Assembly (NCBI RefSeq): GCF_037389425.1 | Contig: NZ_JBBHKR010000043.1 | Location: 1-42,746, forward strand | DNA length: 42,746 nucleotides | DNA from: Stygiolobus sp037389425 | GTDB lineage: Archaea; Thermoproteota; Thermoprotei_A; Sulfolobales; Sulfolobaceae | Reading direction: 5' to 3' | Part shown: piece by piece, positions 1 through 7,050 of the stretch | How positions within the stretch are numbered: position 1 is the stretch's first letter | Layout: each line of letters starts with the position of its first letter | Notes under the pieces: generated by a model | Seen by the model: the letters and a program-made list of their open reading frames with translations, nothing else | Told to the model about the DNA's origin: nothing | Databases searched by the model: none | Made by a program: the position numbers and the translations under genes

Positions 1-352
1 TTAGAAATCTAGGAGCTCTTCTGAACTTTTGGCTAGGGTTTATGTTATTCTGAGGGTCTTTGATAAAAAGTACTTTTTTGTCGTAAATATCAATAGGAAT
101 TACGTACCCTGGATCATGATGGTCATAATGGTAATGAGTAACAATGATTACATCAACATCATTAGAAACCTCAAAGATTTTTTTAGCTAGCTCGCCTAGT
201 CTGTCAACTTCTAATTGATGAGGGGGTAAATTATACCTCCTCGGAGCAAGTGAAACAGCAGGATCTACCAGAATTCTTACGTCATTAGTCTCTATAAGTG
301 TAGCTTGAGATCTTACCCCTAAGCTTTCGAAGGCTAGCGGTTTAACTTCCAT
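1..352 (-). CDS. Metallo-beta-lactamase-fold protein (UPF0282-like), C-terminus cut by window
   Basis: The frame opens at an ATG at 350-352 and stays open to base 1, so about 117 N-terminal residues are visible and the C-terminus lies outside the window. The start MEVKPLAFES and the histidine-rich THYHYDHHDP motif (HxHxDH class, metal-binding) identify a metallo-beta-lactamase fold. The overall pattern, with VDPAVSLAPRRYNLPPH before the metal motif, matches my memory of the archaeal UPF0282 family, whose substrate is unknown to me. It lies 22 bp after the stop of a small unknown gene on the same strand, so the two are probably co-transcribed. The TAA visible at the first bases is out of frame and is not its stop. 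Confidence 0.8.
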   Translation of the reverse strand, partial: MEVKPLAFESLGVRSQATLIETNDVRILVDPAVSLAPRRYNLPPHQLEVDRLGELAKKIFEVSNDVDVIIVTHYHYDHHDPGYVIPIDIYDKKVLFIKDPQNNINPSQKFRRAPRFL

Positions 353-374
353 AACTTTACTCTTCTCTCAAGGA

Positions 375-707
375 TTAAAATCTCATTGTGGTTATGTCCA
401 TTATTGCTTCCCTTAAGGATCTTTTCAGCTCTTGAATATCTCTGTACGCCATTCTGAGCCCGTAGTTAGTGCGTCTTTCCATTAACTTTCCTATTCCGTA
501 GATTGCAAATCCAGAGATAGTAGTTATGTGAAAAGGATCGTCGAGTCCGAAGGCGATAAATTTCCCTACAGCTTGGACTGTTCCTCCCTTTACTTCATAA
601 TCTCCTAATATCTCTTTAAACGTGTTTTTCATACTTATGATCTGTGTGGAGAAACGATTTAAAGGAGAACGCATCGTATCAAGGTATTTTAACGTAATAA
701 GACCCAT
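375..707 (-). CDS. Conserved hypothetical protein, 110 aa
   Basis: I do not recognise this protein. It is 110 residues, basic at the N-terminus, with a mixed alpha/beta look and no Cys pair, signal peptide or clear membrane segment. A glycine-containing middle (about residues 60-75, ISGFAIYGIGKLMERR) is followed by an amphipathic helix rich in Arg and Lys. The ATG at 705-707 is preceded by TGAGGT about 8 nt upstream, a plausible ribosome binding site. It is first in a minus-strand pair with the MBL-fold gene ending at base 1, and divergent from the glycosyltransferase at 759. The tight pairing suggests a linked role, but nothing in the sequence says which. Confidence 0.6.
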   Translation of the reverse strand: MGLITLKYLDTMRSPLNRFSTQIISMKNTFKEILGDYEVKGGTVQAVGKFIAFGLDDPFHITTISGFAIYGIGKLMERRTNYGLRMAYRDIQELKRSLREAIMDITTMRF

Positions 708-728
708 GTGTATTACCTCACAAAAGAA

Positions 729-736
729 TTTTAAAC
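729..736 (+). promoter_or_regulatory. TATA box of glycosyltransferase/Cas4-like pair
   Basis: TTTTAAAC is centred about 27 bp before the ATG at 759. This is the spacing expected for leaderless Sulfolobales transcripts. There is no Shine-Dalgarno before that ATG. Confidence 0.5.
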
Positions 737-758
737 AAGATAAGACAGTGTTTAATTA

Positions 759-1943
759 ATGCTAGATGACATCATTGCCATATTCAGTATCTTAGTCTCA
801 GGCTGGAGTGTTTATAATTCACTTTTAGCGATGTATGGTTTCACATGGTCTCCTACAAAACACACGAACTATTCTGGCAAGACATTTTCTATTATTATAC
901 CCGCTAAAAACGAGGAAAAAGTCCTACCGCGACTTCTAGATAGGTTGATAAACCAAGAGTACGATAAGTCCAAATACGAAATAATAGTAGTTGAGGACGG
1001 TTCTACTGACAAAACGTATGAAGTATGTAAACAATACGAAGAAACTTACAGTAGAGATTTCATAAAATGTCTTAAGTTAGATCAGCCTAAAGTACCTAAC
1101 GGGAAAAGTAGGGCTCTGAATTATGCATTAAAAATAGCCAATAATGAAATTATAGGAATTTTTGATGCCGATACAGTTCCGAAATTAGATGTCTTAAACC
1201 AAGCATCTTCTTGGTTTGATAAGAATGAGGTGGTTGCTGTACAAGGGAAACTAATACCGATTAACGTAACGGAAAATATTGTGACAAGGTTTGCGAGTAT
1301 TGAAGAACTCTTCCATGAATACTCTATTGCCGGTAGGGCACGCTTGGGCTTATTTGTGCCCCTTGAAGGGACTTGTACTTTCATAAGGAAAGAAACGCTG
1401 GAGAAAATAGGAGGGTGGAATGAGTTCACCTTAACCGAGGACCTCGACTTAAGTATATCCTTAATCTCTCAAGGTTTTCAAATAAAATATGACCCTATGA
1501 TAATAGCCTGGCGAGAAGTACCATCCAGCCTAAGATGGTTGGTCAAACAAAGGTTAAGATGGTATAGGGGACATTTCGAAGTAACGATAAGATTGCCCCA
1601 AGGCAAAAAACTAGACCCTAAAATAATAGACGGATTCTTACTCATAGGTACGCCTTTATTAATGGTATTGAATTTAGTTAATTATTCATTAGTGTTAATC
1701 TACTCCACATCTCTGTTTGTTATAGCTGCATCCTTCGTTTCAGCAGCCTCGTTTATCTCCTTCATAGTAACCGTCACTATTTCAAGAAAACATCTTATTG
1801 AATCCTATTACTCAATATTATCACTCATTTACATGAATTTCGTTGTTCTCTTAAATTTAACAGCACTATTTATGGAAATCGTCAGAGCACCTAAGGTCTG
1901 GATAAAGACGGAGAGGAGTGGAAAAATAACATCGGAGGTCTAG
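759..1943 (+). CDS. Membrane glycosyltransferase, family 2 (processive type)
   Basis: A 394-residue GT-A fold glycosyltransferase. An N-terminal hydrophobic segment (about 3-25) precedes the nucleotide-sugar domain: IIPAKNEE near 46-53, VEDGSTD near 78-84, the metal-binding DAD at 136-138, the acceptor/catalytic EDLD at 227-230, and QRLRW at 264-268. QxxRW is typical of processive enzymes such as cellulose, chitin and hyaluronan synthases. Two to three hydrophobic segments follow (about 291-345 and 350-372). It therefore probably sits in the cytoplasmic membrane and extends a polysaccharide or transfers sugar to a lipid; the sugar cannot be told. The start is supported by a TATA box at 729-736. 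It is followed after 2 bp by the Cas4-like gene, so the two are co-transcribed. Confidence 0.85.
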   Translation: MLDDIIAIFSILVSGWSVYNSLLAMYGFTWSPTKHTNYSGKTFSIIIPAKNEEKVLPRLLDRLINQEYDKSKYEIIVVEDGSTDKTYEVCKQYEETYSRDFIKCLKLDQPKVPNGKSRALNYALKIANNEIIGIFDADTVPKLDVLNQASSWFDKNEVVAVQGKLIPINVTENIVTRFASIEELFHEYSIAGRARLGLFVPLEGTCTFIRKETLEKIGGWNEFTLTEDLDLSISLISQGFQIKYDPMIIAWREVPSSLRWLVKQRLRWYRGHFEVTIRLPQGKKLDPKIIDGFLLIGTPLLMVLNLVNYSLVLIYSTSLFVIAASFVSAASFISFIVTVTISRKHLIESYYSILSLIYMNFVVLLNLTALFMEIVRAPKVWIKTERSGKITSEV

Positions 1944-1945
1944 AG

Positions 1946-2554
1946 ATGATAATAGATGAGTTAGTTAATTCAAAAATCATTGACACATTATCACATAAGC
2001 GTGAGGATAAAGTATTATACGTCACAGATCTAGTTAGATGTGCTCTTAAGATAAAATACGAAGAAAAATATAAGGAACTTTCCTTAGCAGAGTCGATTAA
2101 ACCGTCTGCAATTCTCGGGGATTTAGTCCATGAAGGGCTGGAGAAATTCCTAGCTGAGAAATTTAATGCAAAGTTGGAAGTAGAAAGTGAGAAGCAAGTT
2201 ACATTAGCTCAAGACGTGTACAAAATAAAAGGCAGAGCAGACGCGATCATTGAGGGAGAAAAGAAAATAGTTATAGAAATTAAAACAGCTAGAGCTGATA
2301 AAGGCTTACCGTTAGAACATCATAAACAGCAGTTGAGGTTATACTTGTGGCTTTTCGACGCCAATGAAGGGATCCTAGTCTACATTACCCCGGATAGAGT
2401 AACGGAATACAGTATCCGTAATAAGGCTGAGGACGACGAAGTGATAAGACTTGTAGAGGAGACAATCAAATTGCTGAAAACCCCCCGATATAACTGGGAA
2501 TGCAGTTATTGCATCTTTAACGTAATATGCCCAGAGTCTAGGAAAAACAAGTGA
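1946..2554 (+). CDS. Stand-alone Cas4-like PD-(D/E)XK exonuclease with Fe-S cysteines
   Basis: A 202-residue RecB-like nuclease. The core motifs are H62 in LVHEGLE, D99 in GRADAI, E111 and K113 in EIKTA, and QLRLY (129-133, QxxxY), which together make the metal-dependent active site. C32 plus C186, C189 and C195 (WECSYC...C) match the four cysteines that hold the 4Fe-4S cluster in Cas4 and AddB-type nucleases. Family knowledge: Sulfolobales encode Cas4 proteins both in CRISPR loci and apart from them; they degrade single-stranded DNA 5' to 3' and trim spacer precursors. Here there is no CRISPR array or other cas gene, and the only operon partner is a glycosyltransferase 2 bp upstream. A DNA repair or end-processing role is as likely as CRISPR adaptation. 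Confidence 0.82.
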   Translation: MIIDELVNSKIIDTLSHKREDKVLYVTDLVRCALKIKYEEKYKELSLAESIKPSAILGDLVHEGLEKFLAEKFNAKLEVESEKQVTLAQDVYKIKGRADAIIEGEKKIVIEIKTARADKGLPLEHHKQQLRLYLWLFDANEGILVYITPDRVTEYSIRNKAEDDEVIRLVEETIKLLKTPRYNWECSYCIFNVICPESRKNK

Positions 2555-2570
2555 AAACGTCTGTTATTAT

Positions 2571-2580
2571 TTTATATTTT
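2571..2580 (+). promoter_or_regulatory. TATA box of thiD operon
   Basis: TTTATATTTT lies about 29 bp before the ATG at 2604. It favours that ATG, as a leaderless start, over the in-frame TTG at 2583. Confidence 0.5.
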
Positions 2581-2603
2581 GATTGCCAGAGTTTTTACAC
2601 AAT

Positions 2604-3818
2604 ATGGAAACCAGAAAAAGACCTACCGTAATGACTATAGCTGGAAGCGATTCTGGTGGAGGGGCTGGGTTACAAGCAGATCTAAAAACCTTCACTTCTT
2701 TAGGAGTTTTCGGAACTACAATTATTACTGGACTGACAGCTCAAAACACTCAAGGAGTCTATAAAGTCTTAGAGGTACCTTTAGATTTCATAGAAGCACA
2801 GTTTGACGTAGTAATGAAAGATCTTTCACCTCAATTTGCCAAGACAGGTATGCTAGCTAACTCATCAATAGTTAAACTAGTAGAGAAAAAAATCTTGGAG
2901 TATTCAATAAAACTAGTTTTAGACCCAGTGATGGTAGCCAAGAGCGGAGATCAACTCGTAACTGAGGACACCGTTGAGGCTTTGAAAAGCCTTATGAAAC
3001 ATTCCCTTATTACGACACCTAACAAGTTTGAAGCCGAGAAGCTCACGTCCCAGAAGATAAATAGTATGGAAGATTTGATGAAAGCAGCGAAAAAAATCTA
3101 TGAGGAACAAGGCGTGAACGTTGTTGTTAAAGGAGGATCTACTTTAGGGGGAATTGATGCTGCTATAATTAACGGAAACGTAATAACCCTAAGGGGAGAA
3201 GAGGTAAATACTACTAACACACATGGAAGCGGAGACGTGTTCTCAGCCGCAATTACAGCCTATCTGGCTAAAGGAGAGACCTTAGAGAACGCCGTGAGGC
3301 TAGCTAAAAATTATGTTAATGAAAGCATAAAGTTCTCCCTATCCCTAGGAAAAGGGCACGGTCCGGTAGATCCCTTCGCCCCTATAGAAAGAATAGTAGA
3401 GAGAGAACAAGCAAGAAGTACTATTGAGAAAATACTATGGAACATTGAAAAGGAACCAGAGTTAATTACTACTTTATTAGATGAGGAGGATAAGTCGAAT
3501 CTTGCAGTAGCAACAAGTTACGGAGATATTGCGAGCCTTGCTGGAGGGATAATCAGATACCTTGATAAGCTAAAACTTGACGGACCGATATTAGTTAATA
3601 TAAACAATAAAGTTACTGAAGTAGCTAGAAAGTATAACAAAAAGATAGTATTATCCTTAACAGTTACAGATCGACTATTGAAAAAAGCTGAAGAAGGAAA
3701 AATAATACCTACTACCAGTGGTAAGACCGGGGATGTGATAATTGAAGGTGGAAGAGCTTATCTGACAGCTTATAGTTGCGAGGAATTAATAGGCAAATTG
3801 AGGGCTTTGACAAAATGA
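2604..3818 (+). CDS. thiD: Hydroxymethylpyrimidine/phosphomethylpyrimidine kinase with ThiN-like domain
   Basis: About 404 residues. The N-terminal part (to about residue 258) is a ThiD ribokinase-fold kinase that phosphorylates HMP and HMP-P in thiamine synthesis. Visible motifs are TIAGSDSGGGAG at the start, LDPVMVAKSG in the middle, TPNKFEAEKL, and THGSGDVFSAA with the catalytic Asp. The C-terminal 140 residues (from about ERIVEREQAR) fit the ThiN type of thiamine-phosphate synthase that replaces ThiE in many archaea, but this half is diverged and I am less sure of it. An in-frame TTG lies 21 bp upstream; the TATA box at 2571-2580 points to the ATG. The stop overlaps the next start as ATGA. 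Confidence 0.88.
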   Translation: METRKRPTVMTIAGSDSGGGAGLQADLKTFTSLGVFGTTIITGLTAQNTQGVYKVLEVPLDFIEAQFDVVMKDLSPQFAKTGMLANSSIVKLVEKKILEYSIKLVLDPVMVAKSGDQLVTEDTVEALKSLMKHSLITTPNKFEAEKLTSQKINSMEDLMKAAKKIYEEQGVNVVVKGGSTLGGIDAAIINGNVITLRGEEVNTTNTHGSGDVFSAAITAYLAKGETLENAVRLAKNYVNESIKFSLSLGKGHGPVDPFAPIERIVEREQARSTIEKILWNIEKEPELITTLLDEEDKSNLAVATSYGDIASLAGGIIRYLDKLKLDGPILVNINNKVTEVARKYNKKIVLSLTVTDRLLKKAEEGKIIPTTSGKTGDVIIEGGRAYLTAYSCEELIGKLRALTK

Positions 3819-4684
3819 TAACTGTCGTTGGAAGTTATAACGTGGACTTCATCTTAAAGGTAGATAAATTCCCTGAAGAAGGAGAGACTGTCTTCATCAA
3901 AGACATTTATATAAGCCACGGCGGTAAGGGATCTAACCAAGCTGTCTCGGCATCAAGATTAGGAGCTAAAGTTAAATTGATTGCGGCTGTAGGTAATGAT
4001 GAGTACGGCAGAAGGGCAATAAGCTTTTGGGAAGACGAAAAGATAGACGTGGGATATGTTAAAATAAAGAATGCACCTACCGGCTCAGCATATATTATTG
4101 TAAACGAGAACGGTCAGAATATGATAGTGGTAAACAGAGGTGCGAATATCTTTCTTTTACCTGAAGACTTAAACAGTGAATTAAAAGGTGAAGTAGTGCT
4201 AACGCAGTTAGAAATAAGGGAAGACACTGTGAAAAAGGCTTTGAGAGAGTTTAACGGATTGAGAATTTTAAATCCAGCTCCTGCGACTCTTAACGATATT
4301 TCAATCTTGGACTATGTAGACATCCTCACTCCCAATGAAGTGGAATTTAAAGAGTTGAGTGGTGCTGACGATCTAGATTACGGTATCGAAGTGTTGTTAA
4401 AAAAAGTAAAAAAGGCTGTAATAATAACATTAGGAGAAAAAGGTGCATTAATAGGGATGAGGAATAAGAGAATAAGAGTGGAAACAATGAAGGTTAACGC
4501 TATTGACACAACTGGTGCTGGTGATGTATTTAACGCGACGTTGGCTGTGTATTTAGAAAAAGGTTATGAAATTGAGAGGGCAGTAAGAATAGCTAACATA
4601 ATTGCAGCGTATTCGACCACTAAGATTGGAGCTTTAGGTCCTAGGTTAGAGGAGGTGAAAAGTTTAATTGAGGAAGAAGCTTAG
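3815..4684 (+). CDS. PfkB-family carbohydrate kinase (ribokinase-like)
   Basis: The chosen start overlaps the thiD stop by ATGA, giving about 289 residues, normal for the family. It begins ITVVGSYNVDFILKVDKFP and shows the PfkB signature 1 (GGKGSNQAVSASRLGA) and signature 2 (DTTGAGDVFNATLA), the latter with the anion hole and catalytic Asp. NPAPA and TPNEVEF motifs are also present. These fit ribokinase or an archaeal nucleoside/sugar kinase; the substrate is not decidable here. In the thiamine operon it could phosphorylate a pathway alcohol or be a passenger. Its last 17 bases overlap the start of a 37-residue peptide gene. Confidence 0.85.
   Translation: MITVVGSYNVDFILKVDKFPEEGETVFIKDIYISHGGKGSNQAVSASRLGAKVKLIAAVGNDEYGRRAISFWEDEKIDVGYVKIKNAPTGSAYIIVNENGQNMIVVNRGANIFLLPEDLNSELKGEVVLTQLEIREDTVKKALREFNGLRILNPAPATLNDISILDYVDILTPNEVEFKELSGADDLDYGIEVLLKKVKKAVIITLGEKGALIGMRNKRIRVETMKVNAIDTTGAGDVFNATLAVYLEKGYEIERAVRIANIIAAYSTTKIGALGPRLEEVKSLIEEEA
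4651..4658 (+). promoter_or_regulatory. Strong Shine-Dalgarno inside the kinase gene
   Basis: GGAGGTGA is an unusually complete anti-SD match. It ends 9 nt before the TTG at 4668. It has no other start codon at a usable distance, so it marks the start of the 37-residue gene. Confidence 0.65.
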
Positions 4685-4781
4685 AATCAAGAAAACCGAA
4701 GAAAAAGAAGAAGGGCACAAGTGTATAGGTTTATGTTGTGATGATTTGGTAAGTATTGAAGAACGAGATGATGTGAAATGA
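4668..4781 (+). CDS. 37-residue Cys-containing small protein, TTG start
   Basis: Translates to 37 residues, highly charged (Lys/Glu-rich N-terminal half), with a central HKCIGLCC DDL segment whose His and three Cys could bind a metal. Evidence that it is real: a near-perfect Shine-Dalgarno (4651-4658) at 9 nt spacing; a 17-bp overlap with the upstream kinase; and a stop overlapping the next ATG as ATGA, the same coupling seen elsewhere in this operon. The 93-bp gap between the kinase and the MBL gene would otherwise be empty. I know no function for it. It could be a small metal-binding partner of the RNase Z-like protein encoded immediately downstream; that is inference. Confidence 0.6.
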   Translation: MRKKLRIKKTEEKEEGHKCIGLCCDDLVSIEERDDVK

Positions 4782-5473
4782 AGATCATATTCTTAGGGAC
4801 TGGTGCTGGAGCCACCTTCGGGAGCAAGAGAATGAAAGCGGGTATTTACGTAAAGGGAGAAAAAAATTCCGTAGTCTTAGACATGGGTACTGGAGCTAAT
4901 TTTAAGTTAGAAGATATGGGATTACTGGACTTTTCGACATTATTCATTACACACTTACACATCGATCACTTTAACGGAATTTTCGACCATCTAGTCCAGA
5001 GAAAACTGAAGGGATTACAGACCTTGAGGATATATTCCCCTAAGGGGCTCACGGAAGTCCTTAACACGTATATAAAAAGCGGAAATAACATATACGCTGA
5101 AGTAATAGAATCTGATTTGCCTTCGGCGGAAGTAGGTGAACTTCAAGTTTACTCTATAAAAGGATGTCATAGCATATATGATGTAGCGTATGTAATTTCC
5201 GACGGTAAGAAGAAAATACTTTACACTGGAGACACAGCTGAACCTTGTGAAGACATTCTTAAAGAGTCCGAAAAAGTAGACTTAGTAATCCACGAGAGCA
5301 GTTGTATAGACGATTGTTCAAAATGGGGGCATACGTCCCTTAAACAACTCATGGAGCTTTTTCCGAGAGAGAAACTAATTCTCACTCACATTCCCGCTCA
5401 AATAGAAGATGAAATTAGAAAATTGGCTAAAGGATATAATATAGCTTTTGATGGTTTTATAATGGATGTGTAG
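4778..5473 (+). CDS. RNase Z-like metallo-beta-lactamase-fold hydrolase
   Basis: 231 residues, MBL fold. GTGAGATFGSKR opens the protein, followed by THLHIDHFNG (H59, H61, D63, H64), a later GCHS, TGDTAEP, and HESS...GHTS...LTHIP. The order HxHxDH - GD - HE - GHT - H matches the RNase Z (ElaC) subfamily, which cuts 3' trailers from tRNA precursors using two zinc ions. It is shorter than classical RNase Z (about 300 residues) and I do not see the long glycine/proline-rich flexible arm that grips tRNA. It may therefore be a related phosphodiesterase. Starts at ATGA overlapping the 37-residue gene and ends 8 bp inside the next gene. Confidence 0.78.
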   Translation: MKIIFLGTGAGATFGSKRMKAGIYVKGEKNSVVLDMGTGANFKLEDMGLLDFSTLFITHLHIDHFNGIFDHLVQRKLKGLQTLRIYSPKGLTEVLNTYIKSGNNIYAEVIESDLPSAEVGELQVYSIKGCHSIYDVAYVISDGKKKILYTGDTAEPCEDILKESEKVDLVIHESSCIDDCSKWGHTSLKQLMELFPREKLILTHIPAQIEDEIRKLAKGYNIAFDGFIMDV

Positions 5474-6191
5474 ATTACTGGCATTCGACGTAAAAGAGAA
5501 AGTCGAGCTAGAAGTGATTAAGGCCTTCGTAAATGCTACTAAAAATGACATTTATTTTAAATATATCTCACATTCTCACGGTTGGGGAATATCGGCGATA
5601 ATTGAAATAAACGGTAAACACAAGCTAGTCTATTATAAATCTCCGGAACCAATATACGAGGATGAGTTCTTTTACAATATTGTTAACTTACTAAAAGGTG
5701 ATAGGGTTACCGGTATAATCCACGCTAGAAAGGCTGGGAAAGAATTCCTTATAGGGTTAAGGCATAACCACCCCTACCACATGAAAACTAAGACCCATGA
5801 CCTTTACTTCGCTCATAACGGTTCAATAAACAGGAAGGCTTTCAGCCAGCCAGATTACCCTAGTACGGATAGCTATCTATTCTTTCTGGAGTTAGTTAAG
5901 GCCTTAGAGAGCTCTCAACAAGGGATAGAAAGAGTTTACAAACAAGTAATAGATAATTTAAGTAAGTTCTCTTCAAGCTTAAATTCGGCTCTCCTTACTT
6001 TTAATGAAATAGAGGGACCGGTAGTCTACTTCGCTCACTACTATAATAAGGAGAGGATTAAAGAGATGGAAGAATATTATAAAGTGTACAAGTACGGAAA
6101 TTACGTCTTCTCTTCTACGGTAGGATATTATCTTAATAGAGACGTCGAAAGTGTTGAATTGGGAAGAGTAATCAGATTGTTAAATGATTAA
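5466..6191 (+). CDS. Class II glutamine amidotransferase-like protein
   Basis: 241 residues starting MCRLLAF. Cys2 becomes the N-terminal nucleophile after Met removal, as in Ntn-fold glutamine amidotransferases of the YafJ/Dug3 kind. Supporting motifs are HGWGISA near 38-44, a HARKAG segment (the oxyanion/Arg region), RHNHPY, and FAHNGSI. It has no second catalytic domain, so it could be a free glutaminase or gamma-glutamyl hydrolase supplying a partner. It overlaps the MBL gene by 8 bp and closes the operon that begins at 2604. Its link to thiamine synthesis is unproven. Confidence 0.8.
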   Translation: MCRLLAFDVKEKVELEVIKAFVNATKNDIYFKYISHSHGWGISAIIEINGKHKLVYYKSPEPIYEDEFFYNIVNLLKGDRVTGIIHARKAGKEFLIGLRHNHPYHMKTKTHDLYFAHNGSINRKAFSQPDYPSTDSYLFFLELVKALESSQQGIERVYKQVIDNLSKFSSSLNSALLTFNEIEGPVVYFAHYYNKERIKEMEEYYKVYKYGNYVFSSTVGYYLNRDVESVELGRVIRLLND

Positions 6192-6195
6192 AGAA

Positions 6196-6205
6196 TTTAA
6201 ATAAA
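6196..6205 (+). promoter_or_regulatory. TATA box of the TnpB-like gene
   Basis: TTTAAATAAA is centred about 26 bp before the ATG at 6226. It gives the TnpB-like gene its own leaderless promoter, separate from the operon upstream. Confidence 0.5.
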
Positions 6206-6225
6206 CTAGATGAGAAATTTATTTT

Positions 6226-7050
6226 ATGCCAAAAGAAGAGATAGTTGAAGCTAAAATTTTAGACTATGGTAAGCTAAAAACAATATATAGCTCAATCCAA
6301 TTCGCCAGAGCTTATGCTAAAATAGTGAAAGACGGACCACCTCCTAGGGATATACCTAAGGAATTGTACTATCAAGCTCTACAGTCTAATGAAATAAGAT
6401 ATGGACCGCTGAAGGTGATAAACAACGGAAATTTAATCAAGATAGCTGAAGTTAACGCTCTAGTTAAGTCCGATAGAGAAGGAATACCTCTCTACGCTAT
6501 AGTGGATTTCACAGACGGAATCAAAGTATACCTTGCTTATGAAAAGCCAAAGACAGTCGTGGGTGTGGATATCGGTGTAAGACATTTGTTTACTATCGTG
6601 GCAATCAGGGGGACGACACCTTGGAAAGTAAGGTACTGGGGTAATGAAGTCATAATAAACGAAATGATTAAAATTTTAGGAGATCCACAAGGTTTGCCAG
6701 AACTTAAAAACATGAGATCGAAAATAAAAGGAATCGTAGATGAGGCAGTAAAGTTTATAGATGAACTTGAGCCAAAAGTCGTGGCATTAGAAGACTTAAA
6801 ACTATTTGAAGGTAAGGCAGGTCAAGCCCTAAGAGTAGTTGAGGAGATGTTGGAAGAAAGACTGTACAATGCTGGAATTAGGTATAGGAGGTTATCTCCG
6901 TTTAATACAAGCAAGATCTGCTCTAAGTGCGGATATAAGAAAGGAGAAATAATGGGACCTTTATTTGTATGTCCTGCCTGCGGATTTAAGTCCGAAAGAG
7001 ATTATAACGCAGCTTATAATCTAGCTCTTCAGTGCTACTACCAATGCTAG
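6226..7050 (+). CDS. Compact TnpB-like RuvC/zinc-ribbon protein, apparently domesticated
   Basis: 274 residues. RuvC-I is VVGVDIGVRH with D115; RuvC-II is VVALEDL with E189; the zinc ribbon is C232-x2-C235 ... C249-x2-C252; RuvC-III is ERDYNAAYNLA with D259. All three catalytic acids and all four zinc ligands of TnpB/OrfB are kept, so nuclease activity is possible. TnpB proteins are usually about 370-450 residues; here only about 110 residues precede RuvC-I, so the nucleic-acid-gripping N-terminal lobe is largely missing or replaced. No TnpA, no element ends and no copies are seen. It has its own TATA box and its stop overlaps that of the convergent HDAC-like gene by 4 bp, leaving no room for a typical right end with guide RNA. 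A host-adapted role is inferred. Confidence 0.8.
   Translation: MPKEEIVEAKILDYGKLKTIYSSIQFARAYAKIVKDGPPPRDIPKELYYQALQSNEIRYGPLKVINNGNLIKIAEVNALVKSDREGIPLYAIVDFTDGIKVYLAYEKPKTVVGVDIGVRHLFTIVAIRGTTPWKVRYWGNEVIINEMIKILGDPQGLPELKNMRSKIKGIVDEAVKFIDELEPKVVALEDLKLFEGKAGQALRVVEEMLEERLYNAGIRYRRLSPFNTSKICSKCGYKKGEIMGPLFVCPACGFKSERDYNAAYNLALQCYYQC

Noticed and set aside
1..3. TAA (minus strand) as the stop of the first MBL-fold gene
   Set aside because: It is out of frame with the ATG at 350-352; the frame runs through base 2 without a stop.
1946..2554. Part of a CRISPR-Cas locus
   Set aside because: No direct-repeat array and no other cas gene is seen on either side within the window.
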